NCBI GenBank assembly: GCA_014529385.2
Contig: CM043971.1
Coordinates: forward strand, 28,787,709-28,847,708
DNA length: 60,000 bases
Direction of reading: 5' to 3'
Source of the DNA: Adiantum capillus-veneris
Taxonomy: Eukaryota > Streptophyta > Polypodiopsida > Polypodiales > Pteridaceae
Each line of letters opens with the position of its first letter. Position 1 is the first letter of the stretch. The position numbers and the translations under genes were made by a program. A model generated the notes under the pieces. That model worked only from the letters and a program-made list of their open reading frames with translations, was not told the DNA's origin and ran no database searches. This document shows, one piece after another, positions 23,544 through 35,832 of the stretch.

Positions 23544-23685
23544 GCAAGTGGGATCAATCACAATGGTTAATTTGAAAGATCACACTTATACAGATGTAAT
23601 GAAAACACCCATTTAAGAATTTGGCTCAGTCTCTTTAGCTGAATCAAGGGTTCCATCTTGGTTAAACAAAGATGCACCTATTTGG

Positions 23686-24677
23686 ATGTGTGGAGCTTCA
23701 AAAAATGGGAGTTTAGAACGAGAAGAATGTATCTTAGAAATGGATTGCATTGATGATGCATATATACCTGAACCCTTTCCAGAGCATTTGTTTGAGCCAT
23801 TTGAATGGACTCAAGTTTTGGCAACAATGGATGTGTGTGTTAATACGTCTATGCCTACTCAATTTTGTAATGAGGATGGTTATGACATAATTCCCATACA
23901 AATGGTCTCAACCATTCAAATTAAAGATGAAGTTCAGGAACCCAAGGACTTATTCAAAGCTCAACAAGTCTTTTCAGACATCTATTATGATGCTACTGAT
24001 GAGTTTGAAGAACATTCAGCTACATCCGATGATTTTGGATCAGAAAAAAAACATGTGAGAGCCCAGCTACTCCTAAAAGGAGTAGCGGAAAAGTCTTTTG
24101 ACTTCCCAAATCAAAAATCAAGAAGACACAAATAGAATAGAAGAAAAAGAGAAACAAAAAACTTGAAATCTAAACATATGCCATCAGTTTCTAGCAGAAC
24201 ACAGTTTTTGATGCAGATAGATGCACATGATTGTGTCAAAGACAAAATCACGGGTAGAAATCCTTCAAACAAGAAGCAAGGTACATCAAAAACACGAAGG
24301 AAAATGGAGACTCAAAACCTAAGCACCAGGATGACGAATCATCCATGACACGGGCTGAATGAAAGAAAAAAGATCAAGAATTGAAGAAAACTCTAAAGGG
24401 GGTGTATACCACTGAAATGGAAACAACCGACAAAGATAACAAAGATGTAATGAGTGTTCCATCCCATTACAAAAAATATACTCTCCAAGACCGAAAGATC
24501 ATAGTGGAACAACTTGTTAGGGAGCTAGAAAAACAGGGTGAGTCATATGAAGGACCTGAAAATGCAAAGAAAATAGATTTAGCTAAACCAGGAGAAGAGC
24601 TCAGACATGCCTACATTGCAAATGACTTGATTGAAGAAGAAGAAGAGATTTTGCTAAGTTTACTAAAAGAATACTGA
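23686..24677 (+). pseudogene. gypsy protease-RT linker region
   Basis: Three open stretches (23686-24135, 24163-24348, 24381-24677), rich in Glu, Asp and Lys, carry WTQVLATMDVC and end in a stretch (LVRELEKQGESYEGPEN...) that leads into the RT. They look like the connector between protease and RT in gypsy polyproteins, broken by stops and frameshifts. No catalytic motif is visible. Confidence 0.55.
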
Positions 24678-24744
24678 GATGTCTTGGCTTGGTCTTATAA
24701 AGATCTCAAGGGTGTTGATCTAAAAAAAATAACATACCATACCT

Positions 24745-25490
24745 ATGAGAGATGATGCAAAACCAAGTAGACAACGGCCATATACTTATAATGAAACATT
24801 TGCCAAAAATATCAAAGAAGAGATAGAGAAGCTCAAGGAAGCCGAATTCATTTATGAAATTGAACACATAAATTGGGTGTCTCCAATTGTGGTGGCACCC
24901 AAGAAACATAAAAAATTAAGAGTATGTATCAATTCCAAAAAAGCGAATACAATTACCATTAGAGATAAATACCCTGTTCCAATCACCGAGCATGTTTTAG
25001 AACAAGTTGCAGAAAAATAAGCTTACAACTTTTTAGACGGATTTTCGGGGTACAATCAACTTTTGATTGATCCAAAAGATCAGCATAAAATTGCCTTTGC
25101 AAGTGAATGGGGTATTTTTGCCTATAAGGTTATCCCTTTTGTGTTAACTAATGCTCATGCCACCTTCCGATGAGCCATGCTTTCAAAGAATATCTTAGGA
25201 ATTTCTTGGAAGCATATATGGATGATTTATGTGTACATTCATCAATTCGGGCTGATCATTTTGAACATCTCAAAAAGATCTTTGAAAAATATAGACTTTA
25301 TAGGATTTGCTTAAATTCTAAAAAGTGCATATTTATGGCCAGACAAGGAAAAATTATTGGACATATAGTATCTAAAAATGGCATAGCGATTGATATAAAT
25401 AAAATTCATGTTATTTTTGAATTTCCAAGACCGACAATAGTCAAAGGGGTTCAGGCTTTCATGGGACATTGTGGATAGTATAGACGATTC
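24745..25490 (+). pseudogene. Ty3/gypsy reverse transcriptase
   Basis: Copies the element RNA into DNA. Conserved blocks appear in order: NWVSPIVVAPKKHKKLRVC, NTITIRDKYPVPI, FLDGFSGYNQLLIDPKDQ, IAFASEWGIFAYKVIPF and the catalytic YMDD (25215-25226) in AYMDDLCVHSS, then KCIFM and GHIVSKNGI. In-frame stops (for example near 25018) and one frameshift near 25160 inactivate it. It is contiguous with the RNase H frame that follows. Confidence 0.9.
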
Positions 25491-25496
25491 ATTTAT

Positions 25497-25937
25497 ATGT
25501 ACACTATAATCGCAAAACCCATGTATGGACTGATTACACTCTTTGTATGGACCGATGAGTGTGAAGAATCCTTCATGAAGCTTAAACAAGCTCTCACTAC
25601 AATCCCAATATTGAAAGCACTAGATTGGAATAAGATATTTCATGTACATGTTGATTCTTCCAAGTTTGCCATTGGGTGTATATTAGCTCAACCAAGGGAT
25701 GAAAATATCGATTTTCCCATGCCCTATGCTAGTAGACAGTTGAATGTGGCAAAGCAAAACTACACAACCATCAGAAAAGAAGGATTAAGGATGATCTATG
25801 CCATAAAAAAGTATAGATATTACCTATTAGCCAACAAATTTGTGTTCTTTGTGAACCACCAAGATTTATTGTATTTGGTCAACAAGCCATGCAACATTGG
25901 GAATAGTGAGATGGTTCATCATTCTTTTGGAATTTGA
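25497..25937 (+). pseudogene. gypsy RNase H domain
   Basis: 146-residue frame starting after the RT thumb (YTIIAKPMYGLI). It carries HVHVDSSKFAIGCILAQ, PMPYASRQLNVAKQNYTTIRKEGLRMIYAI and FFVNHQDLLYLVNKP, the standard RT-RNase H blocks with the first catalytic Asp. The fragment at 42.93 kb is a clear relative (same IIAKPLYALI opening). Confidence 0.9.
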
Positions 25938-26096
25938 TTTCACTTTAATTGTAAAGAAGGAACAACACACCAAAGAGCAGTTCATTTATCAAGGATTATT
26001 TCAGGAGAACCACCAAAAGGAGTAGAAGATGATCTGCTAGATGCATATTTGTTCTCCATGGAAATGATATCCCGTTGGTCAGAAAACATGGTTTAA

Positions 26097-26843
26097 TTGA
26101 TGACTATAGCTCAAGTGGATTCTCAAATATCACTTCCTATTACACCAGGATTAATTGAAAAATCTTCTATGTATCAATTACTAGTTGGGAGGGTATACAA
26201 AAGAAATCAAGATGGAATATTGCTTTTGTGTATTAACCCTGAGGAGAAAACCCAATGCCTAAATCAATCTCACATTATCATAGTCGGACTTCACTTTGCG
26301 AAAGAACAAACTATGCAACAGATCCTTAGACTTGGAGTATTTTGGCCAACCATGAGGAGTGATGTTCACTCATTTGTGAAAGACTATCTTCAATGCCAAA
26401 AACAAACATCCGTACCTCATGTGACATTATTTCAAATCTCACTCGTTCCTAAGTGGAGTAACTATATCGTTACTTACTTATTAACCAGAACATCTCTGGA
26501 GGATATGAGTAAATGCCGTCAAAGAGCTATTGAAATTGAAGCAAGGGACTATGCTCTTATTGGAAACCAATTGTGTTGGAGGGAAAAGGATCAACATTTG
26601 CATCTCTGTGCAAATGAAGATGAATATATAACCATTCTAGAACAAGCACATGCTAAATTAGTAGGTCACTATTCTAGTGAAACCACCACTAGAGCAATTT
26701 GAATGGCAAGCATATGGTGGCCAACACTTTTTGTAGATGCCAAAGAATATGTTCAAAGATGTGATGCATGAAGATTCAAGGTAGGATGGAGACTTTGTAA
26801 CCATTAGGCACTACCTCTTGAACATATCCAATATCTATGTATG
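26097..26843 (+). pseudogene. gypsy integrase zinc region with two tandem H2C2 modules
   Basis: Module 1 (about 26190-26405): VGRVYKRNQDG...SHIIIVGLH...LGVFWPTMRSDVHSFVKDYLQCQ. A linker with WSNYIVTYLL and RAIEIEARDYALIGNQL follows. Module 2 (about 26560-26780): LEQAHAKLVGHYSSETTTRAI, a stop, WWPTLFVDAKEYVQRCDA. Each repeats the His-His...Cys-X2-Cys integrase N-terminal layout, though one Cys of module 1 is lost. The same doubled layout recurs at 43.5-44.1 kb. Sequence match is lost near 26843, before the catalytic DDE core, so integrase is truncated. Confidence 0.75.
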
Positions 26844-27515
26844 TAGATGAAACACTGTGAGACCTGATTTAGACTCCGTATGCCAAAACAATTGATTATC
26901 CTAAAAATTTTGATTCAGGAAACACCAAACTGATCTGCTTCTTCATCAAACTGATCTACTTATTCATCAAATTTATTTGATTCAAGGCTTAAAAATAACA
27001 GTTGAAATCTTCTTCACACATAAAAAACACCACAAAGATGGCTTGCATATATTCCCCCTTAAAAACATCAAGAAATCCCCTTTTGGGCTGCAAAACACTC
27101 CAATCACTGATATCTCCCTGAAACTGAAAACTTTCAAGTTCATTTTCAAACTTTTTGCACTCCATTAACACTTTGAAGGACTTCACATCAACATTTATTA
27201 TTGTAGGTTGCATGACTTACTTTCAAGAAAAACCACATTATCTCTGATTTGAGACATCTTTGCCTCCAATCCACCAAAATCGACTTCACTTCGGTTAGCA
27301 AAGTCACTTTGCATCGCAACATGCAAAAAAATCCCAACAAAATTGCACTTGTGAATGTAAGAACATTCAATAAAATCATCATGAACTTCAATGTGAATTG
27401 CTTCGCTTTCTACTTCCACTTGAAAACCTCTAGAGAACTGCTTCTTATAGAGATTAGATAACTGCACTCGACCAATATGAAAACACTGAACTGAATAGAC
27501 TTCAAGTGACTCAAC

Positions 27516-28872
27516 CTACAAAATTTTGACTTGTGCTCCCTGAATTTCCTTCCACTTCTTTGCTTCTTGCAAAAAGCATGTATAGATTATCTTTCCGCAT
27601 AGAAAACAGATAAACCCATCAAACACATCATCAATGTCTTTCATCATGAACACATAGAACCATTGAGAGATAATGAAATCATCCATATCTCCTTCATCTA
27701 CAAAATCACATAGAAAGATAGAAGCATCTTCAAAAAATACCAGTTGATTATCATCAAGAACTTGCAAAAGACTTGCATAATCATCAGTCAAAACCATCTC
27801 CTCAGCATCAACAAAACCATTGACATCAGGAACTTGGTATAAATCATCAAGAATATCATCAATAAACTGAACTTCATTGAAAAAAGATGGACTTCCAATT
27901 TGCTTGACTAAATTTGCAAAAGCGTCGACACCATAAAGATCACTCACGACAACATCATCATTCAATACACCTTTTGTAACATCAAGGTTTAAAGAAGATT
28001 CCATATTGTTTATTTGAGTAAGTTGAAGACTCAAATCCTCAATTTGATTATCCTTTTTCAGAACAACTTTCTTAAGAGCATCATGCAAAGAGGTGAGTCT
28101 CTTTGATGTGAGGTTTGGGGATAGTTGGCAATCCTCTTGGCTCCTTTGGCTCATGAGGTGCTTCTAGCTTCCTCCTTCTGTCTTCATCATCTTTTGGACT
28201 TCATCTCCCTTGCATTGGACAACATCTTCTTCTTGAATCAACTTCTTCTCTTCAATAATTTGAGTATCTACAACTTTGATCCCATATTCAAGAACATCAA
28301 AATCAGGTTGAAAAACTCAGGTGCTGAAAAATCAGATTCGGGCTTTGAAACTGCAGATGCCTGAAAAATTGTTGGTAACTAAAAACTGACAACTTAAAGT
28401 TGTTTTATGTTAGAACCACTAGTAGGTTGATAAAAAGAAAATTGGACATCATCATCACTAAGGTAATCATCAAATTCCTCTTCATACTTCTCTGAAAGAC
28501 CTTTAACCGCTTCTTGCAACCTTGATATTTGCCTTATGGTTGAACATGACTTCCTCTTCTTACCAACTCGACTATTATGCCAGTTGTGTGCATCATCAAG
28601 AAAATCAAAAAACCAATCTAGATCCTCTTGAGCATCACACATGTCCTGCTCATATTATGCATCCTGAAAACTCTGCATAATTTGATACAACTCCCTGTGC
28701 ACAACTTTGGCATGCAATACTTGACACAAACATCCTCTTTTTGACAAGGCTTACACATGTAAGGACATCGCTTTGTATAGTGCCCATCTTTTTGACAAAT
28801 AGCACACTTTTTCTTTTTCTTCTTTGCCGCCATAAAGCAAAGATCAAAGAAATAGATAACAATAATAATCAC
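27516..28872 (-). pseudogene. CCHC zinc-knuckle protein of a minus-strand LTR element
   Basis: Reading right to left: MAAKKKKKK then the knuckle CAICQKDGHYTKRC (about 28770-28833), a second Cys-rich stretch (CKPCQKEDVCVKYC...), a frame 28394-28642 (DWFFDFLDDAHNW, acidic), and a 212-residue acidic, coiled-coil-like frame 27516-28154. The knuckle argues for gag-like RNA binding, but its position at the N-terminus is unusual for gag. The LTR and primer site at 29402-29809 lie just upstream in the same orientation. Between about 26850 and 27515 nothing is recognised, and no second LTR was found, so the element is incomplete. Confidence 0.55.
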
Positions 28873-29401
28873 ATATTGAAATTACCTTCAAAAGGCTGCA
28901 TAAAACTGTGTACTGCATAAACTGCATACTTTCAAGAAATAAAAACTGCTTGCAACAGCAAACTGTAATTTCCTGAACTAAACTGCAATTGGCTGCATAG
29001 AAACTGTCAAGAACCTACAAACACCTGCAACTTGTCAGCAATTGTAATTCCAATTTTCCCTGGCAGATTAAGGAAGAACTCCTCCATAACTTTGATGTAT
29101 ATTCCTCAGAATCTTCCTACAGGGTTACCCAATTCAAGAATTCCCTCAGGTGGTCGAGGTTGACTAACATGTCAAGAACCCGTTGCATTCATGAGTGTCA
29201 TATGGTTCAGGCTGAATTCAAACCAGGAACCGCTTCACCAATCCTCCCAAGATGTCAAAAGCTCGTTCCCATCTCCACAAAGAGACACTAGCATAGAGAA
29301 AGGGACAATGGCAGTTAAAGCACGAGAGAGAAACTTCACAGCATAACCAACTCACCATTCGCTTTGAGATTATTGCACGCTCCCATGTCCATTAGGACAC
29401 G

Positions 29402-29420
29402 CACAGTAGGATCGCCAAAG
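29402..29420 (-). other. putative primer binding site
   Basis: Immediately after the LTR end the minus strand reads CTTTGGCGATCCTACTGTG; TGGCGATCC could pair with a tRNA 3' end (CCA). I cannot assign the tRNA. It is not the Met-tRNA type used by the other elements here. Confidence 0.45.
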
Positions 29421-29809
29421 TGTTAGGGGCTTATGGCCCTAGCATATATTCAATGAAAACCACATATAGAATTCAGGGAATTGACTACAGGTAACTGCAC
29501 ATTACACCATGAAATCTGCAAACTGTGTGAACACAAGAGACCATGGCTAAGCAAGAAAAAGTACTGCACTACCCTGTATTCATCATCATCAATGTCCAAC
29601 TACAGGCCCAAAACAGCAGTACAACTATAGAAATACTACAAACTACCGGGTGGTTACATCCAAAAAACTGCTACACGCCATATGACCTTTCAGGTATTTC
29701 AAACTACCTAAGCAAAGGTACTTGTGTAAACATGCCCTTAAGGTTTTAAAGCTAAGACCTTAGTTAGAAGTCCAAAAAGATAAGTGCCCTGACACATCAG
29801 GCCCTAACA
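29421..29809 (-). repeat. LTR (389 bp) of the CCHC element
   Basis: Plus strand starts TGTTAGGG and ends CCCTAACA, a perfect 8-bp terminal inverted repeat with TG...CA ends. The primer-like site abuts the left edge, making this the 5' LTR of a leftward element. The partner LTR was not found. Confidence 0.6.
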
Positions 29810-31269
29810 AGGGATAAGTTCTAAACTCATCAAAGAACAATTCTACGCATTCAGGTAACATGCATAGGTCTCAGGAAAAACCCTAGAATCCCAGCTGTGT
29901 ACAAACTTCTAAGACACAAAAATGACCATAGTATCAACTCAGCAGAATTAGACAAGATTCGAATTGTAGCATGCCCCTAGAGAGTAGAACACTTCCATAT
30001 TATTAGATGACTTTTTGGTAGGGGTCGAGGGGGTCCCCAAGTAGATAATCTAGGTTTTTGCCACATGCCAGAATTGAATGCTGACATCACGTGTAGCATA
30101 TAGACAAGGTCTATAAACAATGTACTTAGATGGTTTCAAGAAACCGTCAAGGAAATCCCTCTAACAATAGGAAATAGCTCTCAAGCTACAAAGCGTCATT
30201 TTTTATATATGGAGTCAAACTAACTCTGAATGAGCCCAAAATGAATGAGCAGCATCAAGACTATGTAACGGACAAGTCCATGGCTTCAACAATGACCAAA
30301 CACCTCTACACACCAAGTGGTAACAAAAACTAGCTACTTCAGAGTAGACAAGAGCACAAAGTGATGTCGACATGACCAAATCTTACCAACTCGTTTTAGA
30401 ACATGTTTTAGATGTAATAAAGTTGTGTAGGTCATCAAAATGCCATTTCAAGCATAAATTTCAGCTTATGTAAATAATCACAATTATTTACTTTTTGCCA
30501 ATTTGACTTGAAAATCATCATCATGCTTCACCTGTCACTTGTACACATCTATTTCATGTCACATGTCAAATATGAGCCCAAATTGTCTAGTAATTCTCAG
30601 ACTTTGTCAAAAAAACGCACTAAGAAGCCCTTTAGTTCAAATTTTGAGTTATTTGTCACATTGTTTGATCCAAAACCTCCCATATCTCACATAGAGGGTC
30701 TATAGCACGTCTAAAACCAATTCAAAAGAAAATATGTTCAAATTGATGAAAATGTAAATAATTGCAATTATTTTTACATTTTGCCTAAATGAGCCCAAAT
30801 CTCATCTTTGACCTCATGGGACCAAAGTAGATGATGTGAAAATTCCACCAATCAAGTTTGATGACATTTGGATCTCAAAAACCCAAAATCCCTTTATATC
30901 TACTGTTTCACAATCTGCAAACCAAATCTGGCACCATTTCCACCATGTACGCTCAAATGAGCTCAAACTTGAGCTCAAACTTGACTCAAAGTATCTAAAT
31001 CACATGTTCTTCAAGCCTATGAAGTCAAAAGTGCAAAAATATGAAAAAGACTCCCTGCTATAAATAATTGCAATTATTTACTTCGCTTGCAAATTTTTGC
31101 GTGGAGTGGATGATTTTGATCTATACATGTTTTTATGCATCTATGCACGCTCCAAAATTGGTTTGAAGCAAAATGGGCATCATTTGCTAGCAATTCAAAC
31201 AAATAGCATGTCAGAGCAAAATTTGTGTAATTTCCTAACTTTGAAACTGTATTTTTCCTCATAGGTGCA
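29810..31269. other. non-coding region with three palindromes
   Basis: No gene recognised. Palindromes at 30470-30491, 30754-30777 and 31060-31081 repeat the motif seen at 9167 and 9439. The region lies immediately upstream of the third ORF. Confidence 0.5.
30470..31081. repeat. three palindromes, spacing 284 and 306 bp
   Basis: Each is built on the half site TAAATAATTG and its complement; the first has a modified centre (ATAATCAC), the second two extra T. The same family occurs in the gypsy leader near 9.2-9.5 kb. Confidence 0.9.
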
Positions 31270-33810
31270 ATGAAAGCTGCTGAGAAAGCAAAGTAAAGAA
31301 AGACACAAAAAGAAAATCTACAGGAACTGCAACCATATTAAGAACTACAAGTAGAGGATCCCACCCACCTATACCACCAACACTTCCACTTCCTCACCAA
31401 GAAACCTCCAAGGTACACTACCCCAAATCATGTTGTGGCAACCACATTCACGCAAGCATTGAAGTCATCAAGTAGACAGACCATAGATCATGCTCAATAT
31501 GTGCTTACAACACTCGAGAGCACAAATAAGGAAGGTAAAGTCACATACTTAGGAGCTCCGAAAGTCTTAACCCGAATTGCATACCATGCCATTGGGATGG
31601 CCGATAACTTGCCGCCATCCCCATATTAGAACACATGGATAATCACTGAGAAAGCTCAACCCTCTCCATGAGACACAAGATCAAAAAAGAAAATGATTTA
31701 TAAGTCAGATGAAGGGTCAGTTGAAAGCTCACCTAAAGCCCATAGCAGTGAAGAAAGTTCTGATAATGAAGAAAAAAGGAAAAGAAGGGAAGAGATTATG
31801 AGAACGACAGTGGCCGCTCATCAAGAAGAACCTCCACAGAAGAAGGCGAGGTTCAAAAGGGAAAAGGAAGCTTATGAACAAAGTAGAAAAGCTACAGGAT
31901 ATACTTAATTTCAATGGGATCCAAGGGAATTCAATGGTCCTAGGACCAAAAACCCTGAGAATAAGCTCCAAGAAGATCCTATAGAAATGCTAGAAAGGAT
32001 GTATGATGAGGTTGAATCCCTGAAAAGAAAAGAGGCATTGGACGAAGCTCAAAGCAAAGCCAGAGAAGAATCAATTGCTCAACAAACACAGCAAGAAGAA
32101 GTTGAGATACCAACTGAAACACAGCATGAAAGGGAGGTAATGTCTCCACAACTACCCTCACCCATTCTTGAACGGTTGGATCAACCTCTTCCTAGCCCAA
32201 GCTCTTCATCAAATGACAAATCATATAAATCATGGAGGTAGATGGAGGTGGGTTAGAGATACATGAGGTTTCAAAGTCCACACAACCTCCCAAAGACACA
32301 ATATCTCAAAAAAAGCTACTTCCAAGTGAGGAGGTGAGTCAAAGTGTCAAGGAATTAGGGGAAAAGCCTAAAATTTTGGAACAAAAAGAAACTAAGCTAA
32401 TCAAAAAGTCATCAACGGTGATGATAAAAGGGAAGGAATCCATTCAAGGGCAGCTATCAGAAACAACTAAAGATGCGGTTGGACCTTCCAAAGAGCCTCA
32501 AGCAGTATCCCAAGAGTGGGACATGACTCACGAAGTTATTAAATGCCTATAAAAGCAAGGAGCAGCAGCAACTGACTGAAGTGACAAATGCACTTATGAA
32601 CACTAATCAGTCTGTACAAAATCTCTAAATACAGCTGAATGTAGCAAATGCTTCTTTGCAATACTCAGAGCAGAGAATCAATGACCAAGTGCCAGTGCCA
32701 TTTTTAAAGCAAATAAGGGAAAACCTACCAGTCACTTCACTTAGGGGGACAGATGAAGTTTATAGAATTTTAGAAAGAAAAAACAAGGAATTGGAGCTTG
32801 AGTTACAAAGAAGGGACCTTGCCCTAATGCACATGCAAAGGGAAGAGCGGTTGCTTAAAGAGATAGAAGAATTGAAAAAGGCCAACCAGTTGCTAAGAGA
32901 TGAGAATGTGGTAACTCTAGAGGAGGCAGGTACATCTGAACATCCGACTCTAGAGATACCATCAATCTCCTTTGCTGACATAGAAACGCAACCAACTGAA
33001 GAGCAGGCAGAGAGTTATCAATTGCTGGTACCAATCATTGACGAGGAACAAGTGCCAATGGTCCAGCTCTCTAAAGTTGAAGAAGATTCACTTAAAGAGA
33101 AGATTGTTCAAGAAGTGGATGCTAAATGGAAAGTACTCTCAACTCCCAATCCATAGCCGCTTCACTTTTTCAACGGAACTCAGCTCACTCCTCAGTGGCA
33201 TCAACAGTCGCTTCCATATCCTTTGATAAAGGTGGAGCTGTTGCAAATAAAAGATAGACTTTACAAGGATATGCAAGACCTAGAGCCAGGTGCTCTCCAC
33301 CCCACATGGAGGAATAATTGGCTCAACAAAAATTCAAGGTACCTCATAGTGTTCACAAGGGCACCGGCATCAATTCAAAAGGACCCATCATTCTGTCATG
33401 TACCAAGGGTAAGGACATGGCAAGGACATGAAGAACTCAAAAAGAAAAGGTCGACTTGGTTTAACTACCCAAAACTGCCAGCATCAGAGCAAGGACAGGC
33501 AACTGAAGAATACATGGTGAAAACTTTAACGGGCGCCATGAACTTCTTCAAGAGCCTCCCTGACCTCTCATATGCAATTCTTTTTAAAATTTTCAAAATG
33601 TTGCTCACTTGTATCCAAGTTTTCCATGAGCCTGAACAAGCGGGAGCCCCGTGGATGTTCTTTTTAGAAGGTACTCAAAGCTTATCCTATGATTTACGTA
33701 GGCAATCTTCAGAAGAAGTCCTTTACAGCTTCTATGCCAGATGCATGTTCTTGCCATTGAGCAATATGTTGGCATTCAAAGAAGCCTTTTACACCGGGTT
33801 CTTCACATGA
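31270..33810 (+). pseudogene. third ORF of a gypsy element, unknown function
   Basis: From ATG at 31270 (MKAAEKAK) most open stretches share one frame to the stop at 33808-33810 (31435-31629, 31693-31908, 31987-32241, 32656-33156, 33223-33810). Stops and a short excursion into another frame (32232-32552) interrupt it. About 850 codons in all. The first half is charged and Pro/Ser/Gln-rich with a basic patch (EEKRKRREE). 32740-32910 predicts a coiled coil (KNKELELELQRRD, LKEIEELKKANQLL). The C-terminal 195 residues look globular (TWRNNWLNKNSRYLIVF, DLRRQSSEEVLYSFYARC). It lies between pol and the PPT/3' LTR, where some plant gypsy lineages carry an extra ORF. No transmembrane or signal segment was seen, and I do not recognise the fold. 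Confidence 0.55.
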
Positions 33811-34036
33811 TGGACATAAATTTTTGGACCAATGATCATCAATTTAACTACAAGGTTCGTTGGAGATTTAGCCATAGAACTAAAGAATAGAGTTACTACT
33901 CAATTTTTGCAAGTCCCTGACAAAGAACGGTGCAACCAATATCAAAAATCTCTTCAAGCACTTAAAGACCGCCTCAACAGCCATCAACCCAAAGACTACT
34001 TCATTCCATGAAACTATGTCAAGGGACGACACAGTC

Positions 34037-34049
34037 GAGGAGGGGGGAA
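34037..34049 (+). other. polypurine tract
   Basis: GAGGAGGGGGGAA directly precedes the TGTTAGC start of the 3' LTR. This is the expected plus-strand primer position. Confidence 0.85.
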
Positions 34050-34430
34050 TGTTAGCAACAAGCTAACCCATGTAACATTTTTTGGGAGATTCATTGTAAA
34101 AACACCTATTCTGTTGATAAATCTAGAATATTTTAACTCCTATTTGACGAGTGAATATTGTAATCTATGAGTCGAAGCTATAAGCTTCCATATTGTATCA
34201 GTTAATTCTTGATTAGAGCTCCCAAATGATTAGTTTTTGACCTAGAAACCTTGGCTAAAGTACAAAGCCAACTTTGTAAATTTTTAATTAAGTTTTTGGA
34301 TAATGAAATACACAGCATGATCTTACAGCACTCTCCTCTCTCCTTCTCTTGCTTTTATCTCCCTTGTCGGTTGTGACCTTGTAGTAACATCTGTTGCATT
34401 GCAACCACATGTAAGATCTCTACACATGGA
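34050..34430 (+). repeat. gypsy 3' LTR (right edge uncertain)
   Basis: Begins TGTTAGCAACAAGC after the polypurine tract and matches 8621-8798 over about 178 bp. It continues with an AT-rich stretch and pyrimidine-rich U5-like sequence. CTACACA near 34427 is a possible end, but no target duplication confirms it. Confidence 0.7.
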
Positions 34431-34439
34431 CGTAAGCAT

Positions 34440-35240
34440 ATCACGGTAAATCATAGCATTTTACGTCCCCGACCCATGGCCTAAATTTCATCATAAGTAA
34501 GAATTTAAGCAAAAAAATCACAAAGTAAGTATAAGCGGGGTATTGGGGCATCGTTGCTAAGCATTTAGATGCATTCGGGGTCAGAAATGACTAGGTCAAA
34601 ATCTCACTACTGTTAATAATTGCATTTTTTTCCACTCAATGAGAGTGAGATTTGAAACCATAGACATTTGTGCTTAGGTCTTATGTACTTGTCCTAGAAG
34701 TTTTATAGCATTCGGATGTCGTTTGATGTTGTAACAATCATGGTTTGCTTGCCAACTATCGACTAGCTTTTGATGACTTAGGTCATTTGAGTGTAGCTTG
34801 AGTAGATGCGAGTTGTCTGTTGTTTTCCAAGAGATTGACAATTTGACACCCTCTTGTAGCCTCCATGCACTAGTCGAGTAGCTTCATCCCATAGATTGAC
34901 AATTATGTTCATGGTTCTCTATGTCTGCAATAAGATAAGAGTGAGGCTTGGCTACCCACCCACAATGCCTACTGGAAGATCTATTGAAGTGAGTAAGATC
35001 GATATCTAAATCAGCAAAGAGTATGCTCATATTTGTAGCAAAAAACCAACAAATGATAGTTATTGTATCCTCAAGATGATAATCGATAACTTTAGGTTCC
35101 CATTGAAGTACATGTATACTAACTAGAACATGGTTCTAATCATATAAGCATTGGAAAAATAGCCATGCATCAATGTAGATAGAATATCTACATGCTTTAG
35201 GCCACTAATCTAGTTGCATATCCAATTTTTTCTAGTTATC
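34440..35240. other. no recognisable gene
   Basis: Only short open frames; no repeat edges or domains seen. Confidence 0.45.
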
Positions 35241-35246
35241 ATATAG

Positions 35247-35445
35247 GTTAAGGGTAACTAGAAAATGATAGAAAATCTTGTAGAAAATAGGCATGCCAAC
35301 TGTATGCCAGTTTACATGCTCCAATTTGTGCTAGTAAGCATACAAGTTAAGGGTAACTAGCAAATGATAGAAAATAGGCATGCCAACTATATGCCAGTTT
35401 ACATGCACTTCCAAAAATAAACACTATTATTTAAAATCAAGTGCA
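35247..35445 (+). repeat. 99-bp direct duplication
   Basis: GTTAAGGGTAACTAG recurs at 35247 and 35346, followed in both by GATAGAAAA and by AGGCATGCCAACT...TATGCCAGTTTACATGC. The first copy has about 12 extra bases (TCTTGTAGAAAA). Confidence 0.85.
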
Positions 35446-35454
35446 ACTTTTGTA

Positions 35455-35800
35455 TGCTAATTAGCATACAATAGGTTAGTAAGCATTCCATTCACATGTT
35501 ATAAAACCTAGCCTACATACAATATGCTACCTTTGATATAGGCTTTACGTTACTTAGCATGTTATAAAACCTAGCCTACATACAATATGCTACCTTTGAT
35601 ATAGGCTTTATGTTACTTAGCATGTTATAAAACCTAGCCTACATACAATATGCTACCTTTGATACAGGCTTTATCTTGCGTAGCATGTCATATAGGCTAA
35701 TCAATGTACCATATATGCTAATTAGCATGTCATATATGTTGCCTTTGATAAAAAAATTATGCTAATTAGCATGTTGCATATGCTAAATAGCATGTCCTAA
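35455..35800. repeat. TATGCTAATTAGCATA-type palindromes
   Basis: A 16-bp palindrome TATGCTAATTAGCATA near 35455 and shortened versions near 35705, 35758 and 35779 surround the 63-bp repeats. The GCTA/TAGC words resemble those in the 3160-3715 array. Confidence 0.75.
35495..35700 (+). repeat. 63-bp tandem repeat, three units
   Basis: Units starting CATGTTATAAAACC at 35495, 35558 and 35621, nearly identical, with a degraded fourth start at 35684 (CATGTCATATAGG). Confidence 0.95.
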
Positions 35801-35832
35801 AATAGTCAAATCACATTAGTGGGAGAGATTCT

